Positions 9,684 through 18,729 of a stretch of DNA of 32,292 nucleotides are shown in pieces. The position numbers and the translations under genes were made by a program. The notes beneath the pieces were generated by a model. It saw only the letters and a program-made list of their open reading frames with translations, was not told where the DNA came from and ran no database searches. The stretch comes from Betaproteobacteria bacterium. Lineage in GTDB: Bacteria > Pseudomonadota > Gammaproteobacteria > Burkholderiales > Burkholderiaceae. Position 1 is the stretch's first letter, and the number at the start of each line of letters is the position of its first letter. The stretch covers positions 1 through 32,292 of the forward strand of contig VGIH01000009.1 of NCBI GenBank assembly GCA_016867965.1, in the 5' to 3' direction.

Positions 9684-10211
9684 ATGAGTGATCACAAATC
9701 TGAGCAACACGCTCCTGATACTGCATCAACCGAAGTGAATGAACAGCCTCTCCAGAGCATGGAGGAGGAATTAGCGGATCTCAAGACCAAGCTTGCTGAG
9801 ATGCAAGATAACTTCTTGCGCGCTAAGGCGGAAGCCGAGAACATTCGCCGCCGCGCTGCTGAAGATATTGCAAAAGCTCACAAATTTGCTATTGAAAATT
9901 TTGCCGAGCACTTAATCCCCGTAAGCGATAGCTTATATGCTGCTCTAGCCACTGAGGCTGGTGATGCAAAAGCGTTCAAGGAAGGTCTTGAAATTACGCT
10001 TAAACAATTAGTCGCTGCTTTTGAAAAAGGCCGTTTGGTCGAGATTAATCCCGCGCCTGGCGCTAAGTTTGATCCGCACCAGCATCAGGCAATCTCCATG
10101 GTGCCCTCTGATCAAGAGGCCAATACGGTCGTTTCGGTCTTGCAAAGAGGCTTTTTGATTGCTGATCGAGTACTAAGACCCGCTTTGGTGACTGTTAGCC
10201 AAGCAAAATAA
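9684..10211 (+). CDS. grpE: Nucleotide exchange factor GrpE
   Basis: GrpE releases ADP from DnaK and sets the chaperone cycle rate. The 175 residues are a little shorter than E. coli GrpE (197). An acidic, Gln-rich N-terminus is followed by a long coiled coil (about 22-60) containing [20 protein letters not shown], the conserved family block, and then the C-terminal beta domain with [17 protein letters not shown] and a [21 protein letters not shown] end. A GGAA ribosome site lies at 9674-9677 before the ATG. The gene has its own sigma-32 promoter upstream and sits before dnaK, its partner. Confidence 0.97.
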   Translation: MSDHKSEQHAPDTASTEVNEQPLQSMEEELADLKTKLAEMQDNFLRAKAEAENIRRRAAEDIAKAHKFAIENFAEHLIPVSDSLYAALATEAGDAKAFKEGLEITLKQLVAAFEKGRLVEINPAPGAKFDPHQHQAISMVPSDQEANTVVSVLQRGFLIADRVLRPALVTVSQAK

Positions 10212-10243
10212 GCTAGGGCTAATCATTTCAAGGACTTAGAGCC

Positions 10244-10272
10244 CTTGAAATTGCCCAAGTTGTCCCCACCTA
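10244..10272 (+). promoter_or_regulatory. Sigma-32 (RpoH) heat-shock promoter for dnaK
   Basis: CTTGAAA at 10244-10250, 13-base spacer, CCCCACCTA at 10264-10272: a second near-consensus sigma-32 promoter, in the 102-base gap between grpE and dnaK. The expected start near 10279 leaves a leader of about 35 bases before the dnaK ATG. It shows dnaK(J) can be transcribed separately from grpE under heat stress. Confidence 0.88.
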
Positions 10273-10313
10273 ATCATTATTTGAAACAACCCTCACCATT
10301 ATTTGGAGCCATT

Positions 10314-12242
10314 ATGGGAAAGATTATTGGAATTGACTTAGGAACCACAAACTCCTGCGTCGCTGTGATTGAGAACAACGCCCCGAAGGTCATTGAAAAC
10401 GCAGAGGGTGCTAGAACGACCCCTTCCATCATTGCGTATATGGAAGACGGGGAAGTATTGGTTGGCGCACCCGCAAAGCGGCAATCCGTTACTAATCCTA
10501 AAAATACGATCTATGCCGTTAAGCGCTTAATTGGTCGTAAGTTTACTGATGCGGAAGTTCAAAAAGATATTGGTTTGATGCCCTATAGCATTATTGCTGC
10601 AGATAACGGCGATGCCTGGGTATCAGTACGCGATAAAAAAATCGCCCCTCAGCAGGTATCGGCTGAAGTCTTGCGCAAAATGAAAAAGACTGCCGAAGAT
10701 TATTTGGGCGAAGAGGTCACCGAGGCTGTAATCACAGTGCCCGCTTACTTTAATGATAGTCAGCGTCAAGCCACGAAAGACGCCGGCCGAATTGCTGGTC
10801 TGGAGGTCAAGCGCATTATTAATGAGCCTACTGCTGCTGCTTTGGCATTTGGATTAGACAAGCAAGATAAGACCGATCGCAAGATTGCTGTTTATGACCT
10901 AGGTGGCGGTACTTTCGACGTTTCGATTATTGAAATCGCAAACGTGGATGGAGAAAAACAATTTGAAGTGTTATCTACGAATGGCGATACCTTTTTAGGC
11001 GGCGAAGACTTTGACCAACGCATCATTGATTGGATCATTGCCGAGTTCAAGAAAGAGCAAGGCGTTGATTTGAGTAAAGATGTCTTAGCTTTACAACGGT
11101 TAAAAGATGCTGCTGAGAAAGCTAAGATCGAGTTATCTTCTTCCCAACAAACAGAAATCAACTTGCCTTATGTAACAGCGGATGCAAGTGGTCCCAAGCA
11201 TTTGAACTTGAAATTAACCCGCTCCAAATTAGAGTCATTGGTTGAAGAGTTGATTACCCGTACCATGGGCCCATGCCAGGTTGCGATGAAAGATGCTGGT
11301 GTATCAGCATCCGATATTGATGATGTCATCTTGGTGGGTGGTCAAACTCGCATGCCAAAAGTACAAGAGCAGGTCAAGGCCATTTTTGGTAAGGAACCAC
11401 GTAAAGATGTTAATCCCGACGAGGCAGTTGCTGTTGGCGCTGCGATTCAGGGATCTGTATTAGCCGGTGATCGCAAGGATGTCTTGTTGCTTGATGTGAC
11501 CCCCTTATCTCTGGGTATTGAGACCTTGGGCGGCGTGATGACCAAGATGATTCTTAAAAATACAACGATTCCGACCAAGCACGCTCAAGTGTTTTCAACG
11601 GCTGAAGACAATCAGCCAGCGGTCACTATTAAGTGCTTCCAAGGTGAGCGTGAGATGGCCAGTGCTAATAAATTGCTAGGTGAGTTTAATTTGGAAGGTA
11701 TCCCGCCATCACCCCGTGGTTTGCCACAAATTGAGGTGACCTTTGATATCGATGCCAACGGAATCTTGCATGTAACCGCTAAAGATAAAGCGTCTGGCAA
11801 AGAGAACAAGATTACGATCAAGGCAAACTCAGGTCTTTCTGAAGATGAAATTCAGCGGATGGTGAAGGATGCCGAAGCCAATGCTGAGGAAGATCGTAAA
11901 TTACTTGAACTGGTCACCGTCCGAAATGCAGCGGATGCCTTAGCGCACTCTACCAAGAAGGCGCTCGATGAGCATGGCGCGAGTCTTGATGCGTCCGAGA
12001 AGAGTGCAATTGAATCGGCATTGAAAGAGCTCGAGGAGGCCATTAAAGGAAGTGATAAGGCCGCGATTGAGGCAAAGACTGAGGCGTTAGCAAAGGCTAG
12101 TCAGAAGCTTGGTGAGAAAGCGTATGCTGCGGAGCAAGCAAAGGCTAATCCTGGTAATGCAAATCCAGCAGCTGAAAAAAAGGCCAATAACGATGCGGAA
12201 GTGGTTGATGCTGACTTTAAGGAAGTAAATGATAAGAAGTAA
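10314..12242 (+). CDS. dnaK: Chaperone protein DnaK (Hsp70)
   Basis: DnaK is the ATP-driven Hsp70 chaperone working with DnaJ and GrpE in the cytoplasm. From ATG 10314 the protein has 642 residues (638 in E. coli). The ATPase domain opens with [14 protein letters not shown] and shows [13 protein letters not shown] and [13 protein letters not shown]; the linker [19 protein letters not shown] leads to the substrate-binding domain and helical lid, and the tail ends in the acidic conserved [10 protein letters not shown] motif. A GGAG ribosome site at 10304-10307 supports this start. An in-frame TTG at 10245 would extend the protein by 23 residues but lies inside the sigma-32 -35 box and lacks conservation. 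Confidence 0.98.
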   Translation: MGKIIGIDLGTTNSCVAVIENNAPKVIENAEGARTTPSIIAYMEDGEVLVGAPAKRQSVTNPKNTIYAVKRLIGRKFTDAEVQKDIGLMPYSIIAADNGDAWVSVRDKKIAPQQVSAEVLRKMKKTAEDYLGEEVTEAVITVPAYFNDSQRQATKDAGRIAGLEVKRIINEPTAAALAFGLDKQDKTDRKIAVYDLGGGTFDVSIIEIANVDGEKQFEVLSTNGDTFLGGEDFDQRIIDWIIAEFKKEQGVDLSKDVLALQRLKDAAEKAKIELSSSQQTEINLPYVTADASGPKHLNLKLTRSKLESLVEELITRTMGPCQVAMKDAGVSASDIDDVILVGGQTRMPKVQEQVKAIFGKEPRKDVNPDEAVAVGAAIQGSVLAGDRKDVLLLDVTPLSLGIETLGGVMTKMILKNTTIPTKHAQVFSTAEDNQPAVTIKCFQGEREMASANKLLGEFNLEGIPPSPRGLPQIEVTFDIDANGILHVTAKDKASGKENKITIKANSGLSEDEIQRMVKDAEANAEEDRKLLELVTVRNAADALAHSTKKALDEHGASLDASEKSAIESALKELEEAIKGSDKAAIEAKTEALAKASQKLGEKAYAAEQAKANPGNANPAAEKKANNDAEVVDADFKEVNDKK

Positions 12243-12271
12243 TACGTAAAAAAGAATGATGCAAATTGGTG

Positions 12272-12290
12272 AGTCGGCCTTGTGCCGACT
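12272..12290 (+). other. Hairpin in the dnaK-dnaJ gap
   Basis: AGTCGGC (12272-12278) pairs perfectly with GCCGACT (12284-12290) around a 5-base loop. A TTTT tract follows only six bases later and is short, so this could be a leaky terminator or an RNA-processing/stability element that lowers dnaJ relative to dnaK. The structure is seen; the role is inferred. Confidence 0.5.
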
Positions 12291-12322
12291 TCGCCTTTTG
12301 GGCAAAGAAAAAGGAATGGGTT

Positions 12323-13441
12323 GTGGCTACTGGTAAACGCGATTTTTATGAAGTACTTGGTGTTGGTAAAAATGCCAGCGATGAAGACCTTAAAAAGGCT
12401 TATCGCAAATTGGCCATGAAATACCATCCGGACCGCAACCTGGATAATCCATCAGCAGAAGCAAAGTTCAAGGAGGCTAAAGAAGCCTACGAGACTCTGG
12501 CGGACCCACAAAAGCGCAACGCCTACGATCAGTTCGGCCATGCCGGAGTGGATCCTAGTATGGGTGGTTTTGGAGGCGCTGCTGGTGGCTTTGCAGACGC
12601 CTTTGGTGACATTTTTGGTGACATCTTTGGTCAGGGTAGAAGCGCTGGACCCCAGGTTTATAAAGGTGCCGACTTGCGCTACAACATGGAAATTACCCTC
12701 GAGCAGGCTGCTGAGGGTTACACCACCCAAATTCGAGTGCCTAGCTGGAGTAATTGCAAAACCTGTAGTGGTTCTGGTGCGGAGCCCGGGTCAAAGATTG
12801 AGGAATGCCTAACTTGCGATGGCCGTGGCCAAGTTCGGATTGCTCAGGGGTTTTTCTCAATGCAACAAACGTGTCCGAAGTGTCGTGGCACTGGTCAATA
12901 CATACCGAAGCCTTGCAAGACCTGCCAAGGAAGTGGCAAGCTGAAAGAGCAAAAGACCCTTGAAATTAAGATCCCAGCCGGTATTGATGATGGTACGCGC
13001 GTGCGCTCAGTCGGCAACGGCGAGCCCGGTATTAACGGCGGCCCTTCGGGCGACCTTTATGTCGAAGTACATGTCAAAGAGCATCCAGTATTTGAGCGCG
13101 ATGGAAGCGATTTGCATGTTCAAATGCCGATTTCATTTGCGACCGCCACTTTGGGCGGTGATATTGAAGTTCCAACACTCGGGGGTCGGGTTGAGTTAAC
13201 GATTCCTGAAGGAACTCAAACCGGCAAAACCTTTCGGTTGCGTAGTAAAGGAATCAAGCAATTACGCTCTGCACTAATGGGCGATTTGTACGTGCATGTC
13301 TTACTCGAGACCCCGGTAAAGTTATCGGAAGAGCAAAAATCATTACTTTCTCAATTTGATGAGTCGCTTCGAAGTGGTGGTAAAAAACACAGCCCCCAAC
13401 AAGAGAGTTGGTTTGATCGTGTAAAAAGTTTTTTTAATTAA
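12323..13441 (+). CDS. dnaJ: Chaperone protein DnaJ (Hsp40)
   Basis: DnaJ delivers substrates to DnaK and stimulates its ATPase. From GTG 12323 the protein has 372 residues (376 in E. coli). It has the J domain with HPD at 35-37, a Gly/Phe region containing a repeated GDIF unit, four zinc-binding CxxCxGxG modules ([32 protein letters not shown]), and the C-terminal substrate-binding domains. The GTG is preceded by AAGGA at 12311-12315 with a 7-base spacing, which decides the start; an upstream ATG at 12266 is inside the intergenic hairpin region and would add non-conserved residues. The 3' end overlaps the convergent panB by four bases. Confidence 0.96.
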   Translation: MATGKRDFYEVLGVGKNASDEDLKKAYRKLAMKYHPDRNLDNPSAEAKFKEAKEAYETLADPQKRNAYDQFGHAGVDPSMGGFGGAAGGFADAFGDIFGDIFGQGRSAGPQVYKGADLRYNMEITLEQAAEGYTTQIRVPSWSNCKTCSGSGAEPGSKIEECLTCDGRGQVRIAQGFFSMQQTCPKCRGTGQYIPKPCKTCQGSGKLKEQKTLEIKIPAGIDDGTRVRSVGNGEPGINGGPSGDLYVEVHVKEHPVFERDGSDLHVQMPISFATATLGGDIEVPTLGGRVELTIPEGTQTGKTFRLRSKGIKQLRSALMGDLYVHVLLETPVKLSEEQKSLLSQFDESLRSGGKKHSPQQESWFDRVKSFFN

Positions 13442-14253
13442 GAGGCAAAGCAGTGTTCGGGTCCGGGAAATTTTCCGGACTTGACTTCACGAACATAGGC
13501 TTTAATCGCCGCCTCAATCGAGCTGCTACCGGCCATAAAGTCTTTCACAAACTTTGGTGCTTTGCCTGAACTGATTCCCAGTAAATCTTGAAGGACTAAC
13601 ACTTGCCCTGAGCAATCAGGTCCAGCACCAATCCCAATCGTGGGGATGTGGAGTGATTGAGTAATTTTTTCTCCGAGCGCTGATGGGATCGCCTCTAAAA
13701 CGAGCATTTGAGCGCCTGCAGCCTGGCAAGCATGGGCTTGATCAAACATCAGAGCGCCCGCATCTTTTGACTTGCCTTGGACCTTATAACCGCCCAGCAA
13801 GTGCACAGACTGAGGCAAAAGTCCCAAGTGAGCACAAACTGGAACACTGCGCTCAACTAGAAATTGAATGATATCGACCTGCCAATCACCGCCTTCAAGC
13901 TTCACCATGTCAGCACCTGCGCGCATCAGTTCGGCAGCTGATTCCAATGCTTGTACTGGATCTCCATAACTCGCAAATGGTAGGTCGGCAACCAAGAAAG
14001 CATGGTGATTAGCACGGGCAACGCACTTCGTGTGATAAGCCATTTCTTCTACGGTAACCGGTGTAGTACTACTATGACCTTGGATCACATTACCCAGTGA
14101 GTCGCCAATCAAAATTACTTCAACTCCGCAGCGATTGAGAAGCGTACTCATAGTTGAGTCATATGCAGTTAGCACAGTAATCTTTTCGCCATCCGCATGC
14201 ATGGCTAATAACTTCGTAATCGTAATTAGCTTATCGCCTTGTAAATAACTCAT
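13438..14253 (-). CDS. panB: 3-methyl-2-oxobutanoate hydroxymethyltransferase
   Basis: PanB makes ketopantoate from alpha-ketoisovalerate and methylenetetrahydrofolate, the first committed step to pantothenate and coenzyme A. The 271 residues are close to the usual 264. Visible signatures are [29 protein letters not shown] with the metal-binding aspartate, the MVKLEGG block, [22 protein letters not shown], and [17 protein letters not shown]. It is the last gene of a minus-strand run, 15 bases after folK; folate (FolK) and pantothenate genes are often neighbours. No clear Shine-Dalgarno is seen before ATG 14253, but the N-terminus aligns with betaproteobacterial PanB (start MSYLQ). Confidence 0.96.
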   Translation of the reverse strand: MSYLQGDKLITITKLLAMHADGEKITVLTAYDSTMSTLLNRCGVEVILIGDSLGNVIQGHSSTTPVTVEEMAYHTKCVARANHHAFLVADLPFASYGDPVQALESAAELMRAGADMVKLEGGDWQVDIIQFLVERSVPVCAHLGLLPQSVHLLGGYKVQGKSKDAGALMFDQAHACQAAGAQMLVLEAIPSALGEKITQSLHIPTIGIGAGPDCSGQVLVLQDLLGISSGKAPKFVKDFMAGSSSIEAAIKAYVREVKSGKFPGPEHCFAS

Positions 14254-14268
14254 AAGCTAATTTTAAGC

Positions 14269-14778
14269 CTAATGCAGTTGTTGCTCGCAATCGCAGTGTT
14301 TACAAGTGATTCGGGTAATGCGCTGATGCGCGATATTCAGCAAAAGATTTTTTAAGGGGCCGTGGTTCGGCAAGAAGAAATCGGGACAGATTTCAAGTAA
14401 AGGAAGGATCACAAATGATCGTTCAGCAATGCGCGGATGGGGAATGGTGAGCTCAGAATGGTTTTGTTCGATGCCTTCATAAAACAAAATATCGAGATCA
14501 AGGGTTCGGGGTGCATTCGCATAAGGACGTTCGCGACCAAACTGATGCTCAATGGATTGGCAGACATACAAAAGTCCATAGGGATTGAGTTCGGTATCAA
14601 TCTCCACAACCGCATTGATATAGTCACCGCCTACCGCGTTTACGGGCGCGCTTTGATAAAAGCAACTCTTATTAACGATCTGAATTTCAATGTGTTGTGC
14701 AAGGCAGACGATCGCATCAGTGATGCTCTGTCGAGCATCGCCAATGTTGCCACCAAATCCAATAAAGGCCTGCGCCAT
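14269..14778 (-). CDS. folK: 2-amino-4-hydroxy-6-hydroxymethyldihydropteridine pyrophosphokinase
   Basis: FolK transfers pyrophosphate from ATP to the pterin precursor of folate. From ATG 14778 the protein has 169 residues (about 160 is typical). It begins with the family pattern AFIGFGGNIGDARQ, contains FGRERPYANAPRTLDLDILFY with the two metal-binding aspartates, and IPHPRIAERSFVILPL. A GGGA ribosome site lies just before this ATG; an upstream in-frame ATG at 14802 would add eight residues before the conserved start and is less likely. The C-terminal tail is rich in His and Cys (CKHCDCEQQLH), which is not a conserved part of the family. Confidence 0.94.
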   Translation of the reverse strand: MAQAFIGFGGNIGDARQSITDAIVCLAQHIEIQIVNKSCFYQSAPVNAVGGDYINAVVEIDTELNPYGLLYVCQSIEHQFGRERPYANAPRTLDLDILFYEGIEQNHSELTIPHPRIAERSFVILPLLEICPDFFLPNHGPLKNLLLNIAHQRITRITCKHCDCEQQLH

Positions 14779-14821
14779 GTGTTTCCCGCAATCGATATGC
14801 ACTTACTTTACTGAAAATCAA

Positions 14822-16249
14822 TTAATTTTGCTTGGCGCCATTTAGTCCGGAATCGGGTTGAATTTCAGGGCCTGGTTTGGTCTTTTTTGGCCTGCGGCGC
14901 CTTTTTCTATTTGGGTTGCCTGGGGTTTGGCCAGAGTCTATATCCTCTAGCTTGGCAGTTGCCAGCAGTGCTTCACGTTGGGGTAAATCCGCATGATAAA
15001 AGTCAGTCCACCATTGCCCAAGACTAGGTTTGCAGTATCCGGTTTGGCTGCGTAAAAGCATAAAGTCATAGCCTGCTCGAAAGCGAGGGACTTCCACAAG
15101 TCGATCGGGATAGCGTCCCACGCGTTTTTCAAAACGGGGCTGCATCGTCCAAATATCTCGCATATCACCTTCATGGCGACGTTGAATGGAAATTCCAGTA
15201 TGCGAAGGAGCAACTACCGCATCGATTGCAGCGTGGAGCGCTGCTGCAGTTGGCATCCCCGTATTTCGGAGGCTTTGCCATTGCTTTTCCAGATCAGGCC
15301 AAAGTAGGGCGGCAAATAGAAAACCTGGGGAAACCGACTTACCCATCTGAATCCGTTCATCGGTATTGCGCAACGCCTCCTCTATAAATTGAGCCGCATG
15401 CGGATCTTCGAGGGCGCGAGCCATAAAAGGCAAAAGGCCATGATGCAGGTTTGCATCACGCAAGGCTTGAATTCCGGCCCAGGCATGACCAGACATCAGT
15501 AACTTCAAGATCTCATCAAATAAGCGCGCGCTTGGAACATCATGGATTAATTGGCCAAGTTCATGAATGGGCGCAAGGGTCTTGGGCTCAATCTGGAAGC
15601 CCGTCTTTGCGGCAAACCGAATGGCTCGTAACATCCGAACCGGGTCTTCGCGGTATCGCTTGGTTGGGTTGCCAATCATACGAATCGTTTTAGAGCGGAT
15701 GTCGCCTATACCACCGTGATAATCGAGTACCGTTTCGGAGCTAGGATCGTAATACATTGCATTGATCGTAAAGTCACGACGGGCAGCGTCTTCTGCGTGC
15801 GTGCCCCAAACGTTGTCACGCAGAATGCGACCGCTCTCGGCAATATGCTCGCCAACGCTTTCTAAAACAGCTCGAAAGGTGGAGACCTCGATAATTTCAG
15901 GGCGGTCCTTACCAAAATAAGTGACGTGCACAATTTGAAAGCGGCGACCAATCAGACGTGAGCGCCTGAATAATTTTTGTACTTGCTCGGGAGTAGCATT
16001 AGTCGCCACATCAAAATCTTTAGGGGCGATCCCTAAAACAAGATCACGAACCGCCCCGCCCACAATATAGGCCTTATAGCCAGCTTGCTGGAGGGTGTGG
16101 GTAACCTTGACTGCATTTTTTGAAAGCAGGGCAGGATTAATTTGGTGGGATTTTTTAGAAACCTTATGAGCTACTAGGGTAGCGCCAGATTGATCCGACT
16201 TTGGGCGAGGGCCTCGACGCAATAATCGATCGAGGAATTTAGTGATCAT
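14822..16249 (-). CDS. pcnB: Poly(A) polymerase I
   Basis: PcnB adds 3' poly(A) tails to RNA and marks it for decay. The 475 residues fit PAP I. The nucleotidyltransferase core has YIVGGAVRDLVLG (61-73) and the catalytic D78/D80 in KDFDVATNATPEQV; LIGRRFQIVHV at 99-109 is the signature that separates bacterial PAP I from CCA-adding enzymes. The RNA-binding middle domain follows (RYREDPVRMLRAIRFAAK), and the C-terminus is strongly basic (RKRRRRPKK), typical of PAP I. It lies 20 bases downstream of the HAD gene, in one minus-strand run with hda and folK. Confidence 0.95.
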   Translation of the reverse strand: MITKFLDRLLRRGPRPKSDQSGATLVAHKVSKKSHQINPALLSKNAVKVTHTLQQAGYKAYIVGGAVRDLVLGIAPKDFDVATNATPEQVQKLFRRSRLIGRRFQIVHVTYFGKDRPEIIEVSTFRAVLESVGEHIAESGRILRDNVWGTHAEDAARRDFTINAMYYDPSSETVLDYHGGIGDIRSKTIRMIGNPTKRYREDPVRMLRAIRFAAKTGFQIEPKTLAPIHELGQLIHDVPSARLFDEILKLLMSGHAWAGIQALRDANLHHGLLPFMARALEDPHAAQFIEEALRNTDERIQMGKSVSPGFLFAALLWPDLEKQWQSLRNTGMPTAAALHAAIDAVVAPSHTGISIQRRHEGDMRDIWTMQPRFEKRVGRYPDRLVEVPRFRAGYDFMLLRSQTGYCKPSLGQWWTDFYHADLPQREALLATAKLEDIDSGQTPGNPNRKRRRRPKKTKPGPEIQPDSGLNGAKQN

Positions 16250-16269
16250 GAGAAAGCGTCAGATTCAAT

Positions 16270-16950
16270 TTAATGAAATAGTTCCAAAATTAGCCAGTTG
16301 CGTCGTTCTGCTTCAGCGCGTAGTAGCACATCTGGATTGGTAGCAACTGGGTTTGTAACCTTTTCCAATAGAGGTAAATCATTCATCGAATCCGAGTAAA
16401 AATAACTGCTCTCCATCGACTCTAGGCTAAAGCCTAGTTGATGCAGCCAATCATTAACCCGAGTAATTTTTCCTTCTTTAAAGCTCGGAATTCCTGCAAT
16501 GCTACCCGTGAAGTTCGTACCCGGCTGATTATTTTCAGTTGCAGGCTCAGTAGCAACAAGATGTTCAATCCCAAAAGCATTCACAATGGGGCGCGTTACA
16601 AAACTATTGGTTGCGGTTACGACACAACACAAATCACCGGCATTAAGATGACGTTGCACAAGATTCACAGCTTGTGGATGGAGGCGCCCATCAATTTTCT
16701 CTTGCATAAATGCCTGATGCCAGCGATCCAATTGCGTACGCGGATGGTCTGCTAAAGGCTTTAAAGCGAAACGTAAAAATGCATCAATATCAAGCTTACC
16801 AATTTTGTAATCAGCGTAAAACTGATCATTGGCTTTGGCATATTGCTCCCCATCGACTACTCCTAGGCGCACTAAAAATTGGCCCCATTCATAATCGCTG
16901 TCAAACGGTAGTAGGGTGTGATCTAAATCAAATAGGGCTAAGCGAGTCAT
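16270..16950 (-). CDS. HAD superfamily subfamily IB phosphatase (SerB-like)
   Basis: A 226-residue HAD hydrolase. Motif I is FDLDHTLLPFDSD with nucleophile D8 and acid/base D10; motif II is in VVTATNSF; the motif III lysine is in SFKEGKI; motif IV is YSDSMNDLPLLE. This is the IB branch (TIGR01490 type) related to phosphoserine phosphatase, but the substrate cannot be read from sequence: it may be a phosphoserine, a sugar phosphate or another small phosphate ester. The ATG overlaps the hda stop codon by four bases (ATGA), and pcnB follows by 20 bases, so all three are likely cotranscribed. The same gene order is familiar in Burkholderiaceae (recall). Confidence 0.9.
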   Translation of the reverse strand: MTRLALFDLDHTLLPFDSDYEWGQFLVRLGVVDGEQYAKANDQFYADYKIGKLDIDAFLRFALKPLADHPRTQLDRWHQAFMQEKIDGRLHPQAVNLVQRHLNAGDLCCVVTATNSFVTRPIVNAFGIEHLVATEPATENNQPGTNFTGSIAGIPSFKEGKITRVNDWLHQLGFSLESMESSYFYSDSMNDLPLLEKVTNPVATNPDVLLRAEAERRNWLILELFH

Positions 16951-17708
16951 GGCGTGTGTCCGGAAATTTGCAATAGCTCACGAACCAAGGGTAAGGTAAT
17001 CGCACGTTTGGTCTCCAAGGAATAGGCGTCGAGCGCATCAAGGAGTGCCATCAAACTTGGCATATCGCGATAGAAATGATGGATTAACCAAGGCAAAACC
17101 TCGTTCGATAAGACCAGCCCACGCTCTTTCGCAGCGCGCGATAAAGCCTCTATCTTCTCAGAATCAGACAGTGGGTGAACTTCAAAAATCAACCCCCAGC
17201 CGATACGTGTTCGTAGATCCTCTCGCAAAGCTAATTGCTTAGGTGGCGCATGCCCGGACAAGTAAACAAACAAGTGTGGACTAGCGTGCACTATATTTAA
17301 TAAGCGAAAAAGACTGGCTTGTTGGTGTTCATCAAGGCGATCCACATCATCAACGGTCAAAACCAACGATTGAGAGCCCTCGGTAGCGGCGAGTTTGGAT
17401 TCAGCATCAACCCAGCCACTTGGTTGACTTGGAAATAGCCTAATCGTACCAATTTGGTGTCGCTCGGCTTGATTTGCAATGGCACTTAAGAGATGCGAGC
17501 ATCCAGAGCCATGGCTTCCCCACCAGTAAAACCAGCGACCTTCAATGGAGTGGGAGGGGGTGTTTGGAGGAGAACTACAGACCGTAATGGAATGGTTAAG
17601 GGCATCAATTAGCGCTTCATTACCATTGGGTAAAAAATTATGGAATGAGGGCTTGGGGACTTGATTAATATCAAGGGCAAATTGGCGGGGTAGCGCTGAT
17701 GAGGCCAT
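16947..17708 (-). CDS. hda: DnaA regulatory inactivator Hda-type AAA+ protein, with unusual Walker A
   Basis: Hda works with the beta clamp to promote hydrolysis of DnaA-ATP and so restrains replication initiation. From ATG 17708 the protein has 253 residues. The N-terminus carries a hydrophobic/Gln-containing segment (LPRQFALDINQ) similar to the clamp-binding motif of Hda. The P-loop reads GSHGSGCSHLL: a Cys occupies the position of the usual Lys (Arg in E. coli Hda). Walker B is LVLTVDDVDRL and the Box VII-like arginine block is LREDLRTRIGWG, followed by DnaA-like sensor helices. The start overlaps the stop of the upstream permease as TAATG and the stop overlaps the next gene as ATGA. A start 15 bases upstream exists but sits inside the permease gene. 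Confidence 0.9.
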   Translation of the reverse strand: MASSALPRQFALDINQVPKPSFHNFLPNGNEALIDALNHSITVCSSPPNTPSHSIEGRWFYWWGSHGSGCSHLLSAIANQAERHQIGTIRLFPSQPSGWVDAESKLAATEGSQSLVLTVDDVDRLDEHQQASLFRLLNIVHASPHLFVYLSGHAPPKQLALREDLRTRIGWGLIFEVHPLSDSEKIEALSRAAKERGLVLSNEVLPWLIHHFYRDMPSLMALLDALDAYSLETKRAITLPLVRELLQISGHTP

Positions 17709-18697
17709 TACTTTTGATACCAATCACTGTGAGCGTACTGTGTCCAAGCAAACCGAATCAATACCAATACAACTGCACTTGCTGGTAAGGCAAGCAATAC
17801 GCCAAAAAATCCAAATAATTTAGCGAAGATTAATAAAGCAAATAAGACAGCTACGGGGTGGAGTCCAATTCGCTCACCCACTAACCGGGGTGTTAGAAAA
17901 AATCCCTCGAGCACTTGGCCGATTCCAAAAACAATCAACACAATCACGAGTTCTGACCCAAATCCAAATTGCAAAATGACCGATAGGACCGCCAAGACCA
18001 AGCCAAGTGCAATCCCAATATAGGGAATCACGATGACTAGAGCGGTAAATACCCCAAGGCCAAGCGCTCCATGCATGCCAGTCAAACTCAATCCAGCGCT
18101 ATAGAAAACCGCCATAATCAAAATTACCAGCATTTGCCCTCGTAGGTATTGCGATAGCAACACGTCAGTTTCATGTGCGAGTCTTTCTGCGGTGGCTTGA
18201 TACCGAACTGGAATTAACCGCTTGAGCAATTCAAAGAAGTGCTTCCAATCAATCAGTAGATAAAAAAGGACAAAAAGAATAAAGACTATATTGACTAGGC
18301 CGCCGAGTACGGAGCTGCCGGAAGCCAAGATGGTCTCAAAACTTGAGGCCAATATTTGGTTTGCATTTGCGGAGAAATGAGCGGTCAATTTTTGAGTAAT
18401 CGCCTCCCGTAAAGCAAGCCAATCGATTTCAATATTGAGGCTCAGTAATTTGGGCCCTAGCCAGGTTTGGAGACTTTGAAACCAAATCGGGAGCTGGGCC
18501 TTAATGAGGGGGATTTCATAGCGCAGCAGATTAATCAGCAAAAGCAGAATGATGAGAAAAACGCCAAGCCCGAAAAGTATGCCAATGCCGCTGGCAAAGG
18601 TTTGGCCCATTCCTAGAATTTGGAGGCGCAGCACTACCGGCCTCAGAATGTAAGCCAAAATAAATGCGAATAGGAAAGGGGTAAAAATTTCAGCCAT
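17708..18697 (-). CDS. AI-2E family membrane permease (PerM/YdiK type), short N-terminus
   Basis: A 329-residue multi-spanning membrane protein of the AI-2E transporter (UPF0118) family. It has the opening FTPFLFAFILAYILRPVV, a central soluble-like region (about 70-120), then LVNIVFILFVLFYLLIDWKHFF, LSQYLRGQMLVILIMAVFYS and the C-terminal helices with EGFFLTPRLVGERIGLHPV, a family hallmark. Substrate is unknown; family members range from quorum signal to cation exporters. The protein begins right at the first conserved block, about 20-25 residues later than usual, so the first membrane helix seems to be absent. An in-frame TGA lies two codons upstream of the ATG, so a longer product from this frame is excluded. 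AAGG precedes the ATG. First gene of the hda-HAD-pcnB-folK-panB run. Confidence 0.88.
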   Translation of the reverse strand: MAEIFTPFLFAFILAYILRPVVLRLQILGMGQTFASGIGILFGLGVFLIILLLLINLLRYEIPLIKAQLPIWFQSLQTWLGPKLLSLNIEIDWLALREAITQKLTAHFSANANQILASSFETILASGSSVLGGLVNIVFILFVLFYLLIDWKHFFELLKRLIPVRYQATAERLAHETDVLLSQYLRGQMLVILIMAVFYSAGLSLTGMHGALGLGVFTALVIVIPYIGIALGLVLAVLSVILQFGFGSELVIVLIVFGIGQVLEGFFLTPRLVGERIGLHPVAVLFALLIFAKLFGFFGVLLALPASAVVLVLIRFAWTQYAHSDWYQK

Positions 18698-18711
18698 AGG
18701 CCTTCATACTC

Positions 18712-18729
18712 TAGAATTCAGAGATTCTA
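18712..18729. promoter_or_regulatory. Overlapping divergent -10 hexamers as a perfect inverted repeat
   Basis: TAGAAT (18712-18717), six bases, then ATTCTA (18724-18729). TAGAAT on the plus strand would start a transcript near 18724 toward purM; TAGAAT on the minus strand would start one near 18717 toward the permease, with a leader of about 20 bases. The -35 regions at 17 bases are weak on both sides (three of six matches). A simple dimeric operator is the alternative reading. Confidence 0.4.

Noticed and set aside
10245-10313. TTG start extending DnaK by 23 residues
   Set aside because: It lies inside the sigma-32 -35 box, the added residues are not conserved, and a GGAG-preceded ATG at 10314 gives the standard N-terminus.
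7430-10313. CIRCE element (TTAGCACTC inverted repeat) for HrcA
   Set aside because: I looked upstream of hrcA, grpE and dnaK and found no matching pair of arms.
12266-12322. ATG start 19 codons before DnaJ GTG
   Set aside because: It encodes the intergenic hairpin region; the GTG has a good ribosome site and the family N-terminus.
12600-12635. Tandem GDIF repeat in DnaJ as an anomaly
   Set aside because: Repeats in the Gly/Phe region are normal for DnaJ.
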